A stretch of 64,000 bases of DNA from Streptomyces sp. NBC_01689 (GTDB lineage: Bacteria > Actinomycetota > Actinomycetes > Streptomycetales > Streptomycetaceae): assembly GCF_036250675.1 (NCBI RefSeq), contig NZ_CP109592.1, positions 8,122,001-8,186,000 on the forward strand, written 5' to 3'. The notes beneath the pieces are model-generated. The model searched no databases and had not been told where the DNA came from. It saw only the letters and a list, made by a program, of their open reading frames with translations. Positions 7,160 through 17,596 of the stretch are shown piece after piece. Position numbers and translations under genes: made by a program. Each line of letters starts with the position of its first letter. The first letter of the stretch is position 1.

Positions 7160-9793
7160 TCACTGCGCAGACGCGCGGAGGCTCGCCCGGTGGGTACGAC
7201 CCCACAGGGCCTCCGCGCGCGCGGCTGCGAACCCGGCGAGGCCGGCGGCTGCGGGAAGTGCCAGGCCGGTCCCGGTGGGCCGCGAGGTCTCCAGGATGTC
7301 CGCCAGGAACGGCACGTAGAGCGCTGCCGCACCAAGCGCCGCAGCCGCCGCGACCGCTGTCGGCAGGTACAGGTTATGGCGGGTGAACAGTCTCTCCCTG
7401 AGACCGAGGGACACGCCGAGCTGAGCGGCCAGCAACGCAAGGAAGAGCACGGTCTGCCACGGCCCACCGGAGTGCCGGACCCATAGGCTCGCGGCAAGGC
7501 TTACGGCGGTCACCAGCAGCGACAGGCGCAGTACCCGTTGCCATAGCCCGTCGCCGAGGATGTGCTGCTGAGGCGGCCTGGGCGGCTGTCGCATGGCATC
7601 CGGTGAAACGGGTTCGGCACCCATCGCGACACCGGTCAGGCCATGGGTCAGCAGATTGATCCAGAGGATCTGTCCCGCACGCAGCGGGAGGGCGAGGCCG
7701 AACAGCGGTCCGGTGAGCATGACCAGGATCTCCGCCGCCCCGCCGGCCAGGGCGTAGACGAGGAAGCGCCGGATGTTGGCATAGACACGACGGCCCTCCT
7801 CCACCGCTGAAATCACCGAGGGCAGTTCGTCGCCGGCGAGGACAAGATCCGCTGCCTGTCGGGCCACCTCGGTACCGCGGCGGCCCATCGCCACGCCGAT
7901 GTCCGACTGCCTCAAGGCCGGCCCGTCGTTGACCCCGTCGCCCGTCATCGCGGTGACTTCGCCACGGTCCTGCCATGCCTGGATGATGTCCAGCTTCTGC
8001 TGCGGGGTAGTCCGGGCGAACACCCTGACCACGGTGAGATCCGGCACGTGTCCGGCGGTCAACTCCGCTCCGGTGGCGATGCGATGGGCCGATTCGGTGT
8101 CCTCCCTAGTGAGGATGCCCACGCGGATCGCGATCGCGCGGGCGGTGGCCGGGTGGTCCCCTGTGATGAGCACGGGGGTGATCCCCGCGCGCCGGCAGGC
8201 TTCCACGGTGGTGACCGCGGTCGGTTTGGGCGGGTCACTGATAGCGGTCAGACCCAGGAGCCGTAGCCCGCTCTCGGCGTCCTCGATGGGGTCAGGAACC
8301 GTGTCGAGGTCGCCGGATGCCACCGCCAGTACCCGGTACCCCAACGCCGACAGCGCAGCGGCTTCGCGGCGCGCCTGCTCCAGCAGGGCCGGGCTGTCGC
8401 CGAGCAGTGCACTGTCGAGCACCATTTCCGGCGCACCTTTGAGGAAGGACTGGACCGCGCCCGAAGGGGTGTTGTGTACGGTCAGCATGCGCTTGCGGAG
8501 GCTGTCGAAGGGGATTTCGCCAATTCGTGGATGGGTGCGGACGAGGTCATCGTGTGCACAGCCCGCTTTCGCAGCGGCGGCCAGGAGCGCGGCTTCTGTG
8601 GGGTCGCCGAGTGCTGACCACTGCGGGCTGTCTGGTTCCGGCGGGATCAGCGAGGCGTCGTTGCACAGCGTCGCCGCAACAAGTAGTTCTCGCGCCGCCC
8701 CGATGCTGCCAGGCGCTCGGTTGTCGTCCTGGTCCAGGGCCTTGAAGTCGCCGGCCGGCTCGTATCCGGTGCCACCCAGGGCGGCGGTCCCTTGTGGGGT
8801 CCACACGCGCTCCACGACCATGCGGCCTTCGGTCAGGGTGCCGGTCTTGTCGGTGGCCAGTACGGTCACCGATCCGAGCGTCTCCACAGCGGACAGACGG
8901 CGCACCACGGCGTTGCGTGCGGCCATCCGCCGGGCACCGAGTGCCAGCCCGAGGGTGACGACGGCCGGCAGGGATTCGGGCACCGCGGCAACGACGAGGC
9001 TGATGGCTGTGACCGCCATGGTTTCCAGGGACTGACCACGTACGAGCCCGAGGGTAAGGACGAGCAGGCACAGCCCTACCGTGACAAGGGCCAGTATGCG
9101 TCCGAGTCCTGCCAGACGCTTTTGCAGCGGGGTGAGTTGCTGTCGGGGGTGCAGGGAGGTGGCGATCCGGCCCAGTGCGCTGTGTGCACCGGTGGCGGTC
9201 ACGGTTGCGACCGCCCTGCCGCGCAGCACGACGGTCCCGGCATGCAACTGGCCGGTCTGCGGGTCTGTGCCGTGGGTGTCCTTGTCCACGGGCACCGATT
9301 CCCCGGTCAGTGCGGACTCGTCCACGAGCAGGGCCGCAGCGTACGTGAGGGTCGCGTCGGCGGGGACGATGTCTCCCTCAGCCAGGACGAGGGCGTCACC
9401 GGGAACCACGGTGGACGACGGGATCTGCTGTTCCACGCCGTCTCGTGTGACGCGAGCGGTGGGAGCGGTCATGGCGGAGAGCGCGGCGACGGCGGTGTCC
9501 GCTCGTACCTCTTGCGCCACACCGACCGTGGTGTTGAAGAAGATGACCACGCAGATGACCACGGCATCGGCGAAGTCCCCGGTGGCCACGGTCAGGCCAG
9601 CGGCCACCAGCAGTACGAGAATCAGAGGATCGCGCAGTTGGGCGAAGATCCGGGACCGGAGCGCTGTCTTCTCCTGCTCCCTCAGTTCGTTGGGTCCGTA
9701 CCGTTCGAGGAGGCGATCGGCCTCCTCATGGCTCAGACCGGTGTCGATCGCGGATTCCGGCGCCAGAGCGGCAAACGGTTGCGGCGGATTCAC
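7160..9793 (-). CDS. P2-type cation-transporting ATPase (CtpF/PMA1-like)
   Basis: An 877-residue P-type ATPase that would move cations, probably Ca2+ or a related ion, across the membrane. In order: N-terminal cytoplasmic domain (SHEEADRLLERYGPNELREQ), first membrane pair, actuator TGES (ALTGESVPVDKD), M4 motif VPESLPAVVTL, phosphorylation motif DKTGTLTEG, hinge MTGDGVNDGPAL, then C-terminal helices. PESLP in M4 is typical of the P2A/P2B group and of the DosR-regulated mycobacterial CtpF. The GTG start at 9793 is preceded by GAGGAGG. Its 3' end directly abuts the remnant acyl-CoA synthetase. Confidence 0.9.
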   Translation of the reverse strand: MNPPQPFAALAPESAIDTGLSHEEADRLLERYGPNELREQEKTALRSRIFAQLRDPLILVLLVAAGLTVATGDFADAVVICVVIFFNTTVGVAQEVRADTAVAALSAMTAPTARVTRDGVEQQIPSSTVVPGDALVLAEGDIVPADATLTYAAALLVDESALTGESVPVDKDTHGTDPQTGQLHAGTVVLRGRAVATVTATGAHSALGRIATSLHPRQQLTPLQKRLAGLGRILALVTVGLCLLVLTLGLVRGQSLETMAVTAISLVVAAVPESLPAVVTLGLALGARRMAARNAVVRRLSAVETLGSVTVLATDKTGTLTEGRMVVERVWTPQGTAALGGTGYEPAGDFKALDQDDNRAPGSIGAARELLVAATLCNDASLIPPEPDSPQWSALGDPTEAALLAAAAKAGCAHDDLVRTHPRIGEIPFDSLRKRMLTVHNTPSGAVQSFLKGAPEMVLDSALLGDSPALLEQARREAAALSALGYRVLAVASGDLDTVPDPIEDAESGLRLLGLTAISDPPKPTAVTTVEACRRAGITPVLITGDHPATARAIAIRVGILTREDTESAHRIATGAELTAGHVPDLTVVRVFARTTPQQKLDIIQAWQDRGEVTAMTGDGVNDGPALRQSDIGVAMGRRGTEVARQAADLVLAGDELPSVISAVEEGRRVYANIRRFLVYALAGGAAEILVMLTGPLFGLALPLRAGQILWINLLTHGLTGVAMGAEPVSPDAMRQPPRPPQQHILGDGLWQRVLRLSLLVTAVSLAASLWVRHSGGPWQTVLFLALLAAQLGVSLGLRERLFTRHNLYLPTAVAAAAALGAAALYVPFLADILETSRPTGTGLALPAAAGLAGFAAARAEALWGRTHRASLRASAQ

Positions 9794-10024
9794 TGCAAGC
9801 CTCCTCGGCGTGACTGGTCACCGCGTTGGCGAAGCCCGAACTCGCCCATCGGAGATGGCCCCGACGGGCGCCCAGCGGCATCAGAACTGCCCCTCTCAGG
9901 CAGCCACGAGACGTATGGAGAGTGCCGTGTGCGTGGCGCGGCCATCGTCATGCCCCTCCCCCTGGCAGGTGAGGGCCTCGGCATGCCCTCCCCACGGCAC
10001 AGGGCGCACGCCGGAAGCGGCGGG

Positions 10025-10939
10025 TCAGTACGCAGCCGGCCCGCCCTGAGGGGGAACGACTATCAGCGGGCAGATTGCCTGATGCAGGAGAACGTGGCTC
10101 ACCGAGCCGACCAGCATGCCCCGAAAGCCGCCGAGCCCCCGGGAGCCGACCACCAGGCACCGGGCGTGTGCAGCCGTGTGTGCGAGGGCTCGCGCCGGGT
10201 GTCCGTACTTCACCCGGTACTCGATCTCCACCCGCGGGTACTTCTCCCGCCATTCTGCGGTCGCCTCCGAGAGTTCGGCCCGGGACTGGTTCTCCACGTC
10301 GTCTCCTTCGCCGCCTGTCGGACGGCCGGGATGAAGGTGGCGCACCGTAACCGCCCTCAGGCGCGCACCGGACAGAGCCGCCTCCTCGAAGGCGAACGTC
10401 ATGGCTTCACGGGAGTTGGCCGAACCATCGACACCGATGACGACCAGGTGCGGATCGACGGCCGTCACCTGCTGCCGGCGTGCCACCGCTACCGGACACC
10501 CCGCATGCGCGGTCAGAGTGACACCCAGCGGAGAGACCACGAACAGCTGTTCCACCACGTTCAACGGCTTCGCCCCCACCACCAGCAGGGCCGCCTCCGC
10601 TCCCTGCTGAACCAGCACGCGGGCGCGCGGACCATCAGCAGTACGCGCATCGACCTCAAGATCCGGATGCCGCTCGCGAACGAGGTCCGCTGCCTCGCGC
10701 AGCACCATCTCACCGCCCGCGCGGAAATGAGCGCTCCAGGTGCGCTCGGGGTGCGCCACATGCGGATGGGGTTCTGCCCCCGGGGGCCATTCAAGGGCAT
10801 GCACCAGGCGCAGCGGCAGACGCCGCAGTACCGCTTCCTCCGCAGCCCAGGCAACACCGGCCCTGCTTGCCTCCGACGGGCCGACGCCGACGACGACAGG
10901 CTTGAGACCATGGGAACTGGATACGGGAACGGTGGCCAT
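10025..10939 (-). CDS. tandem-domain universal stress protein
   Basis: A 304-residue protein with two Usp domains. Here the second domain carries the canonical ATP loop (GSRGLGGFRGMLVGSVSHVL), and the first is degenerate (GAKPLNVVEQLFVVSPL). This is the reverse of the USP at 1923-2834, so nucleotide binding may have moved between halves in paralogues. A GGGGCCGAAGGTCCC box lies 98 bases before the ATG. It is the upstream neighbour of the P2-type ATPase, separated by about 230 bases. Confidence 0.9.
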   Translation of the reverse strand: MATVPVSSSHGLKPVVVGVGPSEASRAGVAWAAEEAVLRRLPLRLVHALEWPPGAEPHPHVAHPERTWSAHFRAGGEMVLREAADLVRERHPDLEVDARTADGPRARVLVQQGAEAALLVVGAKPLNVVEQLFVVSPLGVTLTAHAGCPVAVARRQQVTAVDPHLVVIGVDGSANSREAMTFAFEEAALSGARLRAVTVRHLHPGRPTGGEGDDVENQSRAELSEATAEWREKYPRVEIEYRVKYGHPARALAHTAAHARCLVVGSRGLGGFRGMLVGSVSHVLLHQAICPLIVVPPQGGPAAY

Positions 10940-11036
10940 CGGGGGACTCGCATTCAGTTGGCAGCGCCTGCATGCCGGTCCCGCCCAGCCTCCTCACCCC
11001 GAACCCGGATGACGAGGGCCGACGGGTACACACCAT

Positions 11037-11051
11037 GGGGCCGAAGGTCCC
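11037..11051. promoter_or_regulatory. GGGGCC-GAA-GGTCCC box upstream of USP gene
   Basis: GGGGCCGAAGGTCCC lies 98 bases upstream of the USP start at 10939. It is a close variant of the boxes at 3762, 13249 and 18104. Confidence 0.5.
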
Positions 11052-11149
11052 GCGGTACGGACATCGCTTCGCGTCCACGATGCGACCGCCTCGGTCCGTA
11101 GGACTTCCCGGCGGCCGCACCCACGAGGCTCTGGCCAGTAACCAGACAG

Positions 11150-11653
11150 TCAAAGCAGCCTGATCTTGTCGGAATCGCCGTCACAGGGGGTGAACAGCAT
11201 CCACAGTCCCGACCGCAGCCGGGCGGCGACGGCGCGTTCGGGGAGCCCCAGGATTCGGGAGACGCCGGTGCAGGAGCGTTCTCCGACGAGGTGGAGAGCG
11301 AGTTCGATGCGGTCGTACGGGGAGGCGGCTATATGGGGACAGTGGTCGCGTGTGGCGGGCAGGTGTCGGGGAGCGGGCTGTGAGAACGCTCGGTGGGTGG
11401 TGGTCACGGACGGGGCGTGATCCTCTCCTTGGGTGTAGCCGTGGGCAGGCTCCACGGGATGGCTGAGCACCTCGGACAGGGCCGCGTCGACAACGCCAGG
11501 GTCGTCCGTCATGAGGGCGGACAGGGCGTGGATGGCCATCAGGTGACGGTCGCACCAGGCGACGATCGAGCGTCGGCGGGCGAGGAGACGCTCGATCTGG
11601 CGCTCACCGGGTGGTGTGTCCGCGGTTCGGGTCCTGTCCGGTGTGGTCACCAC
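11150..11653 (-). CDS. sigma-region-4-like helix-turn-helix protein
   Basis: A 167-residue protein. The C-terminal part (DRIELALHLVGERSCTGVSR, then ILGLPERAVAARLRSGLWML) resembles region 4 of ECF sigma factors, with a helix-turn-helix around residues 115-155. The N-terminal part (ARRRSIVAWCDRHLMAIHAL) may be a degenerate region 2. It is too short and too divergent to be a normal sigma factor and may be a regulatory protein. The start is a GTG (11653, or 11650), with GGAG about nine bases upstream. Confidence 0.6.
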   Translation of the reverse strand: MVTTPDRTRTADTPPGERQIERLLARRRSIVAWCDRHLMAIHALSALMTDDPGVVDAALSEVLSHPVEPAHGYTQGEDHAPSVTTTHRAFSQPAPRHLPATRDHCPHIAASPYDRIELALHLVGERSCTGVSRILGLPERAVAARLRSGLWMLFTPCDGDSDKIRLL

Positions 11654-12201
11654 AGCCGACTCCGGGGGCTGAGTTCGGCGGCTGAGTGGACGGCCAAGGC
11701 GGTCGGCCAGGTCCGATGCGCGCGATCGGATCGCTGCCGGATCCGCCTGTCCGACTGCTCAGTCCAGGGCCTTCGCTGCCGTGCGGATGCGCCGTGAGTA
11801 CCTGAGGGGCAGGCATGGTGCCGCTATCTGTAAGCGGTGGGCCGGCACTGTTGTGGAAGGCAGGTGGGCGGGTCTTCGGGAGACGAGGACCGGAGCACCG
11901 GACCCTGCTGATGCCTCAGGACACACGGTCGTGGGTGCCACGCGCAGCGCAGCCGTGCGTGAATGCGGCCTACGGCAGGGAGAGTCGGGATCGGGCCGGC
12001 GGCCGCTGGGGACGCGTCGTGTGGCCGTAGCAAGCCACTGCGGTGCATCCGTGTCAGCTGGCAGTGAGTCGCCGGGGTCCGGGACGTCTGCCCCTCAGAC
12101 TGGCCCCATTCAGGTGGGGCACAGGGGCACCACCCTCGCGGGCGAGGGCAGTGGCCTGTCAGAACGCTTGTCCTGGCAGGCCACCACGGCGACGCGTTGG
12201 A
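11654..12201. other. 548-base gap, no gene recognised
   Basis: Open frames exist on both strands but resemble nothing known and lack convincing starts. The stretch includes CCCCATTCAGGTGGGG, an 8+8 inverted-repeat-like element near 12106-12121. The likely content is the upstream region of the sigma-4-like gene and the 3' flank of the slipin gene. Confidence 0.4.
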
Positions 12202-13065
12202 TCAGACCGGCATGGGTGCCCCGTTCCATGCGGGCTCCGGGTCGGGCGTGGCGCGGTCGGCCGGCGGCGGCGTTGTCGCGGCGCCCGTGCCTGCGGCCGC
12301 GGACTCGCGGGCGAGGAAGGAGCCGAGCTCACCGATCGTGCTCATCAGCGGGGCGGGGAAGACGACGGTGGTGTTCTTGTCGACACCGATCTCCACCAGG
12401 CTTTGCAGATTGCGCAGTTGGAGGGCCAAGGGGTGGTCCATCATGATGTCCGACGCGTCCCCGAGCGCTGCTGCGGCCAGTGACTCGCCCTGAGCGTTGA
12501 TGATCTTCGCCCTCTTCTCCCGCTCGGCCTCGGCCTGGCGGGCCATCGCGCGCTTCATGCTGTCGGGCAGTTGGATGTCCTTGAGCTCGACCAGGGTGAC
12601 CTCGACACCCCATTCGACGGTGGCGACGTCGAGGATCTCGCGGATGTCCAGGTTGATGCGGTCGGTCTCCGACAGTGTCTCGTCCAGGGTGTGCTGTCCG
12701 ACGACCTTGCGCAGCGTGGTCTGGGCGATCTGGTTGATCGCCGCGTGCACGTTCTCGATCGCGATGACCGACTTCACGGCGTCCACGACACGGAAGTAGG
12801 CCACCGCCGACACGTCGACGCTGACGTTGTCGCGCGTGATGATCCCCTGCGACTGAATGGGCATCGTGACGATCCGCAGCGAGACCCGGTGCAGGACATC
12901 GACGAACGGAACAATGAAGCGCAGACCGGGAGAGCGAGGCCCGACCAGCCTTCCGAAGCGGAACAGCACCCCCTTCTCGAACTGCTTGACGACCTTGATG
13001 GCCATGCCGATCGCCACGACGACCAGCACGGCCACCACGATGATCAGGAAAATCAGTACTCCCAT
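12202..13065 (-). CDS. slipin / SPFH (band 7) membrane protein
   Basis: A 287-residue stomatin-like protein. One N-terminal membrane segment (VLIFLIIVVAVLVVVAIGMA) is followed by the SPFH domain (KGVLFRFGRLVGPRSPGLRF, VDVSAVAYFRVVDAVKSVIA) and an alanine/glutamate-rich helix ending in AQGESLAAAALGDA. Such proteins form oligomeric scaffolds in the membrane and affect protease or channel partners. I chose the ATG at 13065, which has GAGGAG eight bases upstream, although the frame is open for 150 more codons. Two GGGGCC-GAAC-GGTCCCC-like boxes lie 184-260 bases upstream, shared with the divergent USP gene. Confidence 0.9.
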   Translation of the reverse strand: MGVLIFLIIVVAVLVVVAIGMAIKVVKQFEKGVLFRFGRLVGPRSPGLRFIVPFVDVLHRVSLRIVTMPIQSQGIITRDNVSVDVSAVAYFRVVDAVKSVIAIENVHAAINQIAQTTLRKVVGQHTLDETLSETDRINLDIREILDVATVEWGVEVTLVELKDIQLPDSMKRAMARQAEAEREKRAKIINAQGESLAAAALGDASDIMMDHPLALQLRNLQSLVEIGVDKNTTVVFPAPLMSTIGELGSFLARESAAAGTGAATTPPPADRATPDPEPAWNGAPMPV

Positions 13066-13248
13066 GTGCTGCTCCTCAGATAGGGCACGAGACCTTTGGT
13101 CTTTCGCGCTCCAGCCGGAGCGCGAAAGACACAGAAGCCGGTCGGTGCTCCCGGGCCCGAAGGGGCGAATGACCCGTAGCGGCGGGTCTGGCCGACTCGG
13201 CCGTTCGTGCCGTGTCCCGAGCATGACTCGCTTCCCGCGGCACGGACA

Positions 13249-13265
13249 GGGGCCGAACGGTCCCC
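13249..13265. promoter_or_regulatory. GGGGCC-GAAC-GGTCCCC box between slipin and USP genes
   Basis: GGGGCCGAACGGTCCCC lies in the divergent region, 184 bases from the slipin start and 245 from the USP start. It differs by one base from the box at 18104-18120. Confidence 0.55.
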
Positions 13266-13309
13266 GATTCCGTGCAGCGTCGTCGGCCGACGTGCAGGAC
13301 CCGAAAGAC

Positions 13310-13325
13310 AGGCCCGAACGGCCCT
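13310..13325. promoter_or_regulatory. second box between slipin and USP genes
   Basis: AGGCCCGAACGGCCCT, 45 bases from the box at 13249-13265, with the same CCGAACGG core. Confidence 0.45.
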
Positions 13326-13509
13326 CGTACCGAGGCCGGTTGGTCGTCAGCGGGTTCGGCGAGAGTATGTAGCGTGATGCCGTGTCTCCGGTCTCCCAGC
13401 GACGGGCCGGCACCCATGTATCGGCGCCGCCGTCGAAAGTCCGGTGACACGGGCCCGCGGTGCGCTTCGCGCGTCGGCTCAGTTCTCGACCGATCGGCAG
13501 GAGAACGCC

Positions 13510-13968
13510 ATGCACCAGCACACAGACGAGAAACCCTGGCCCGTCGTCGTGGGTGTCGACGGATCGACCGGCTCGCAGGCGGCACTGAGGTGGGGACTAG
13601 CACAGGCCAAGCTGACCGGCAGCACCGTCGAGGCGATCGCCGCGTGGCAGTACCCCGAGGTGTACGGGTACAGCTATGGATGGGACCCTTCGATGCCCGA
13701 AGGAGGCAAGTTCGCCAAGGCCGCCGAACACGCCCTGCAGGAAACCGTCACCACGGTGCGCGGCCAGCTTGACCACCCTGCCGAGGTGTCGATCCGGGTG
13801 GCCGAGGGCCATGCCGCGCAGGTACTGATGGACGCGGCTCGCAACGCACAACTGCTCGTCCTGGGCAGCCGGGGTCACGGTACCTTCTCCGGCATCCTGC
13901 TCGGCTCGGTCAGCCAGCACTGCGTGCAGCACGCGCCCTGCCCGGTCGTCGTCATCCCCGAACCGTGA
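13510..13968 (+). CDS. single-domain universal stress protein
   Basis: A 152-residue Usp protein with a clear ATP-binding loop (GSRGHGTFSGILLGSVSQHC) and the N-terminal VVVGVDGSTGSQAALRWGL strand-turn. It is a single domain, unlike the tandem USPs nearby, and is closer to the widespread small UspA type. I chose the ATG at 13510 for the AGGAG at 13498-13502. It is divergent from the slipin gene, sharing the region with two putative DevR-like boxes. Confidence 0.92.
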   Translation: MHQHTDEKPWPVVVGVDGSTGSQAALRWGLAQAKLTGSTVEAIAAWQYPEVYGYSYGWDPSMPEGGKFAKAAEHALQETVTTVRGQLDHPAEVSIRVAEGHAAQVLMDAARNAQLLVLGSRGHGTFSGILLGSVSQHCVQHAPCPVVVIPEP

Positions 13969-14101
13969 CCCGAGCGACGCGGAGTCGACCCGGCTGAGAA
14001 CCCCAACGGCGTTTGGCTGCGAAGCTGTTTGACCTGATGGCAACGGCTGCGAGGCGTATCCGCATCATCTCAGGCACGTTCCATACCGGGGAAGGTTCTT
14101 C

Positions 14102-14500
14102 ATGGCCCGGTCTTCACGCACTGATCGGGGAGAGGCGTGCCCGGCCGGTGAGCGGGACAACGCCGAGCAGGCCGACGAACTGCGGCCACCGGCAGTACTC
14201 TTCCGCGGCTTGCGCGCCTCCCCCTCGGGCCTCACCGGCCGGAGGCCGCCCGCAGGCAACTGGTCCACGGCCCGAACGGGCTGACCCGATCCGGGAGCAG
14301 GTGCTGGACCGGCGAGCTGCTCTCCCGGTTCACCCAGCCACTGGCGATCTTGCTCGCCCTCGCCGCCGTTCCGGCCTGGGCCGGAGGAACACCGGCGCTC
14401 TCGGTCGCTGTTGTGGCCGTGATCCTCCTGAACGCCGGATTCGCCTTCGTCCAGGAGACGCAGGCCGAGAAGGCCCGTGGAGGCACTGGCCGCGTTCCCG
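14102..14500 (+). pseudogene. N-terminal fragment of a second P2-type cation ATPase
   Basis: The plus strand reads [12 protein letters not shown] then, in the next frame, [20 protein letters not shown] and [20 protein letters not shown]. This is the cytoplasmic N-terminus and first membrane pair of a P2-type ATPase. One frameshift falls near 14245. Sequence beyond QAEKA, where the actuator domain should begin, is unrelated. It faces the intact mgtA-type gene tail to tail. Non-functional. Confidence 0.7.
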
Positions 14501-14561
14501 CCGCCCACCGCCCACCGCCCGCGTCGCGTGCGACAACTCGGGGCAGGACCGAAGGTCGGCA

Positions 14562-17222
14562 TCAAGGCGGGCCGTCGACCGGCGTGGGACGGGGCCCGGC
14601 AGTGCTGAAGTGAGCGGCACGGCGTCGCAGGTGACGGCGGCCTGTGTAGTGCCCGGGAAGTGAAGGTGGCACGGCCGCGGCCCCGTAGAAGAGTCGTTTA
14701 CCGATCTCGATGAGGACCAGGTAGGCGAGGATCATGCCGACCAGCGTGGCGAAGAACGCCCCTGGCAGCGGCTGGAAGCCCAGGGTGTGGGCGAGTGCGG
14801 TGGCCGGCAGTACTGCGCCGACCGTGACGACGGCGAGCGCGGCGAGGGTCAGTGGCAGGCTGGGGTGGCTGCGGAAGAACGGGATGCGCCGGGTGCGAAT
14901 GGCGAAGATCACCAGCGTCTGGGTGGCCAGCGATTCGACGAACCAGCCCGTGCGGAACTGGGCCGGTCCGGAGTGGAAGACCCAGAGCATGACGCCGAAG
15001 GTGACGAAGTCGAACACCGAGCTGAGCGGGCCGAAGGAGATCATGAAACGGCGGATGAAGGCGATGTCCCAGTGCGAGGGTTTCCGCAGCTGGTCATCGT
15101 CGACGTTGTCTGTCGGGATGGCCAGCTGACTGCTGTCGTAGAGCAGGTTGTTCAGCAGGATCTGCGAGGGCAGCATCGGCAGGAAGGACAGGAACAGCGA
15201 GGCACCCGCGGCGGAGGCCATGTTGCCGAAGTTGCTCGAGGTACCCATCAACACGTACTTGATGGTGTTGGCGAAGATCCGGCGGCCCTCGGCCACACCG
15301 TCCGCGAGGACGTCGAGGTCCTTCTCCAGCAGGATGACGTCGGCCGCGTCCTTGGCGACGTCCGTCGCCGAGTCGACGGAGATGCCCACGTCGGCGGCGT
15401 GCAGGGCCAGTGCGTCATTGACCCCGTCGCCCAGGAAAGCCACGCCGCCGCGGCTGCGGCGCTGTGTATGCACGATACGTGCCTTGGCCTCGGGACTCAC
15501 GCGCGCGAAGACGGTGGTCCCGGTGATCGCCTCGGCCAGTCGTGCGTCGTCCAGGGCGTCGATCTCGCTGCCGGTCATCGCGCCCGCGTCGGTGAGCCCC
15601 AGGTCACGGCAGACCTTGGCGGCGACCGCGGCGTTGTCGCCGGTGACCACCTTCACCGCGATGCCGAGGCCGGAGAGCCTGCGCAGCGCCGCGGAAGCGT
15701 CCGGCTTGGGCGGGTCGAGGAACACCAGCAGTCCGGCCAGGCTCAGCCTCCACTCGTCCTCGGGCCCGACGGCCTCCGTCGCAGGGTCGACGGGCCGGGT
15801 GGCGACGGCGACCACCCGGTTGCCCGCGGAGAACTCCGCCGCCAGCGCGTCACGGGCCGCGGGTGGGACGTCGACGCACCGGTCCAGGACGGTCTCCGGG
15901 GCCCCCTTGGTCACCAGGCTCGAACAGCCGTCCCCATCCCGCACCAGGACCGAGATCATGCGCCGTTCGTGGTCGAAAGGCACCATCGCGACCTGTGTGT
16001 ACGCGTCCAGCGCGGCCCGCTCGCCCGCGGCGGCCGGAGACCGCCACAGGGCCTGGTCCAGCGGGTTCCCGCCGACGTCCTCCGCGTCGCGTGCCGCGTT
16101 CTCGGTACTGAGCAGGCCCCACCTCACCACCGCGTCGGGGCCGTGGCCGCCCGCGGGAACGGCGCGCATGTACTCGATGCGGCCCATGGTGAGCGTGCCG
16201 GTCTTGTCGGTGAACAGGACATCGACATCACCCAGGTCCTCGATGCAGACCAGCCGCTTGACCAGCACCTTGCGCAGGCTCATCCGGCGCGACCCGGCGG
16301 CAAGGCTGGTCGAGACGACGGCGGGCAGCAGCTGTGGCGTGATGCCGACCGCGATGGCCAGTGAGAACAGCAGCGCGTCGATGATCGGCTTGTGCAGGGC
16401 TACGTTGATCACGAAGATCGAGGTGGTCAACGCGCCCGCGACGTAGACCAGCAGCAGAGAGAAGCGCCGCAGGCCCACCTGGAACTCGGTGTCGAGCGGA
16501 TGGGTGTCGAGCCCGGCGGCGATCTTGCCGAACTCGGTGTGTGCCCCGGTGGCGACCACGACCCCGCGGGCGGCGCCGGTCCGCACGACCGTACCCATCA
16601 GGGCACAACCGGACAGTTCGGCAAGCGGGGTCCCGGCGGCGACCGGAGCGAGGTGCTTGTCGACCGGAAGCGACTCGCCCGTCAGCACCGACTCGTCGCA
16701 CTCCAATCCCGTGACGTCCGTCAACCGCAGGTCCGCCGGCACGATGTCACCCAGCCGCAGTTCCACCAGATCACCTGGGACCAGCGCCGTGACATCCACC
16801 ATGGTGGCCCGGCCGTCGCGCAGCGCCACGGTCTGGTGGTGGATCTGGGAGTGCAGCGCCTCGGCTGCCCTCTCGGCCCGGTACTCGTTGACGAAGCCCA
16901 GTCCCACGGACGCGCTCACGATCAGCCCGATGATCACCGCATCGCTTCGCTCCCCCACCAGAAAGGACGCGACCGCGGCCGCCACCAGAAGCCCGAGCAG
17001 CGGGGACCGGAGCTGATGCCAGAGCACGGGGAACACACGGGCACGGTGCGTGGCGACCGCGTTGGGCCCGAACTGCGCCAGCCGTCGCGCGACCTCCTCG
17101 CCCCCCAGTCCCTCCCTGGCCACGACACCCAGCGCCCGAAGGACGTCGTCCGCCGGCAAAGCCGCCGCCGACACCGCTCCGGGCGCGAGTACAGGCGGCT
17201 GCGCCCCGGCAAGGTCGCTCAC
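14562..17222 (-). CDS. mgtA: P3B-type magnesium-importing ATPase
   Basis: An 886-residue P-type ATPase of the MgtA/MgtB group, expected to bring Mg2+ into the cell. Features: N-terminal domain ([20 protein letters not shown]), actuator ([13 protein letters not shown]), M4 motif [19 protein letters not shown] characteristic of this group, phosphorylation site DKTGTLTMG, hinge [12 protein letters not shown] and a C-terminal helix bundle. The start is a GTG at 17222 with GGAGG nine bases upstream. The last 30 or so residues ([20 protein letters not shown]) look unlike the family and run into the ATPase remnant, so the original stop may have been lost. Confidence 0.92.
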   Translation of the reverse strand: MSDLAGAQPPVLAPGAVSAAALPADDVLRALGVVAREGLGGEEVARRLAQFGPNAVATHRARVFPVLWHQLRSPLLGLLVAAAVASFLVGERSDAVIIGLIVSASVGLGFVNEYRAERAAEALHSQIHHQTVALRDGRATMVDVTALVPGDLVELRLGDIVPADLRLTDVTGLECDESVLTGESLPVDKHLAPVAAGTPLAELSGCALMGTVVRTGAARGVVVATGAHTEFGKIAAGLDTHPLDTEFQVGLRRFSLLLVYVAGALTTSIFVINVALHKPIIDALLFSLAIAVGITPQLLPAVVSTSLAAGSRRMSLRKVLVKRLVCIEDLGDVDVLFTDKTGTLTMGRIEYMRAVPAGGHGPDAVVRWGLLSTENAARDAEDVGGNPLDQALWRSPAAAGERAALDAYTQVAMVPFDHERRMISVLVRDGDGCSSLVTKGAPETVLDRCVDVPPAARDALAAEFSAGNRVVAVATRPVDPATEAVGPEDEWRLSLAGLLVFLDPPKPDASAALRRLSGLGIAVKVVTGDNAAVAAKVCRDLGLTDAGAMTGSEIDALDDARLAEAITGTTVFARVSPEAKARIVHTQRRSRGGVAFLGDGVNDALALHAADVGISVDSATDVAKDAADVILLEKDLDVLADGVAEGRRIFANTIKYVLMGTSSNFGNMASAAGASLFLSFLPMLPSQILLNNLLYDSSQLAIPTDNVDDDQLRKPSHWDIAFIRRFMISFGPLSSVFDFVTFGVMLWVFHSGPAQFRTGWFVESLATQTLVIFAIRTRRIPFFRSHPSLPLTLAALAVVTVGAVLPATALAHTLGFQPLPGAFFATLVGMILAYLVLIEIGKRLFYGAAAVPPSLPGHYTGRRHLRRRAAHFSTAGPRPTPVDGPP

Positions 17223-17596
17223 CCTGCCCCACCTCCGGAGACGGGGATACCGTCCCGCGGTGCGGGATACCGACCGGGTTCGCTATGTCGGCTCTGCTGC
17301 TTGGTCATACTCATCGCCGCTCTGGGGCTGTCACGCCCGGCGGGGTCAGGCGTGCGAGTTCGGGTCCGGGGCGGTGAAGGATCACCTGGCGGAGGTGACC
17401 GACTTCGGAGTCGACATGGAAGGTGTTCATGACGTTGCTGCTCCTGTGGTCGGACGGGGCCGGGTGACGGAAGAAATAGGTGTTCGATCGTGCTGGTTGA
17501 TGCCGTTCGTCCGGAGGGCACCGATTCGGCTCATGCGCATGCCTCAGGAGAGTCGCTCGACCGCAGCACGGAGCATTTCGCGTGCCGAAGCGATGA
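17223..17596. other. 374-base gap upstream of mgtA
   Basis: No gene recognised. It probably holds the mgtA promoter and leader. GGGGATACCGTCCC at 17238-17251, about 16 bases before the GTG, resembles the regional box loosely. Confidence 0.4.

Noticed and set aside
8792..11101. 769-residue open frame on the plus strand
   Set aside because: It lies opposite the P2-type ATPase and a USP gene; the translation is low-complexity and resembles nothing.
13066..13521. N-terminal extension of the slipin frame by 152 residues
   Set aside because: The family starts with the membrane segment, the ATG at 13065 has a ribosome binding site, and the extension covers the divergent control region with the palindromic boxes.
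14262..14285. GGCCCGAACGGGCTG as a regulatory box
   Set aside because: It lies inside the ATPase remnant and encodes the conserved HGPNGL segment, so the similarity comes from coding sequence.
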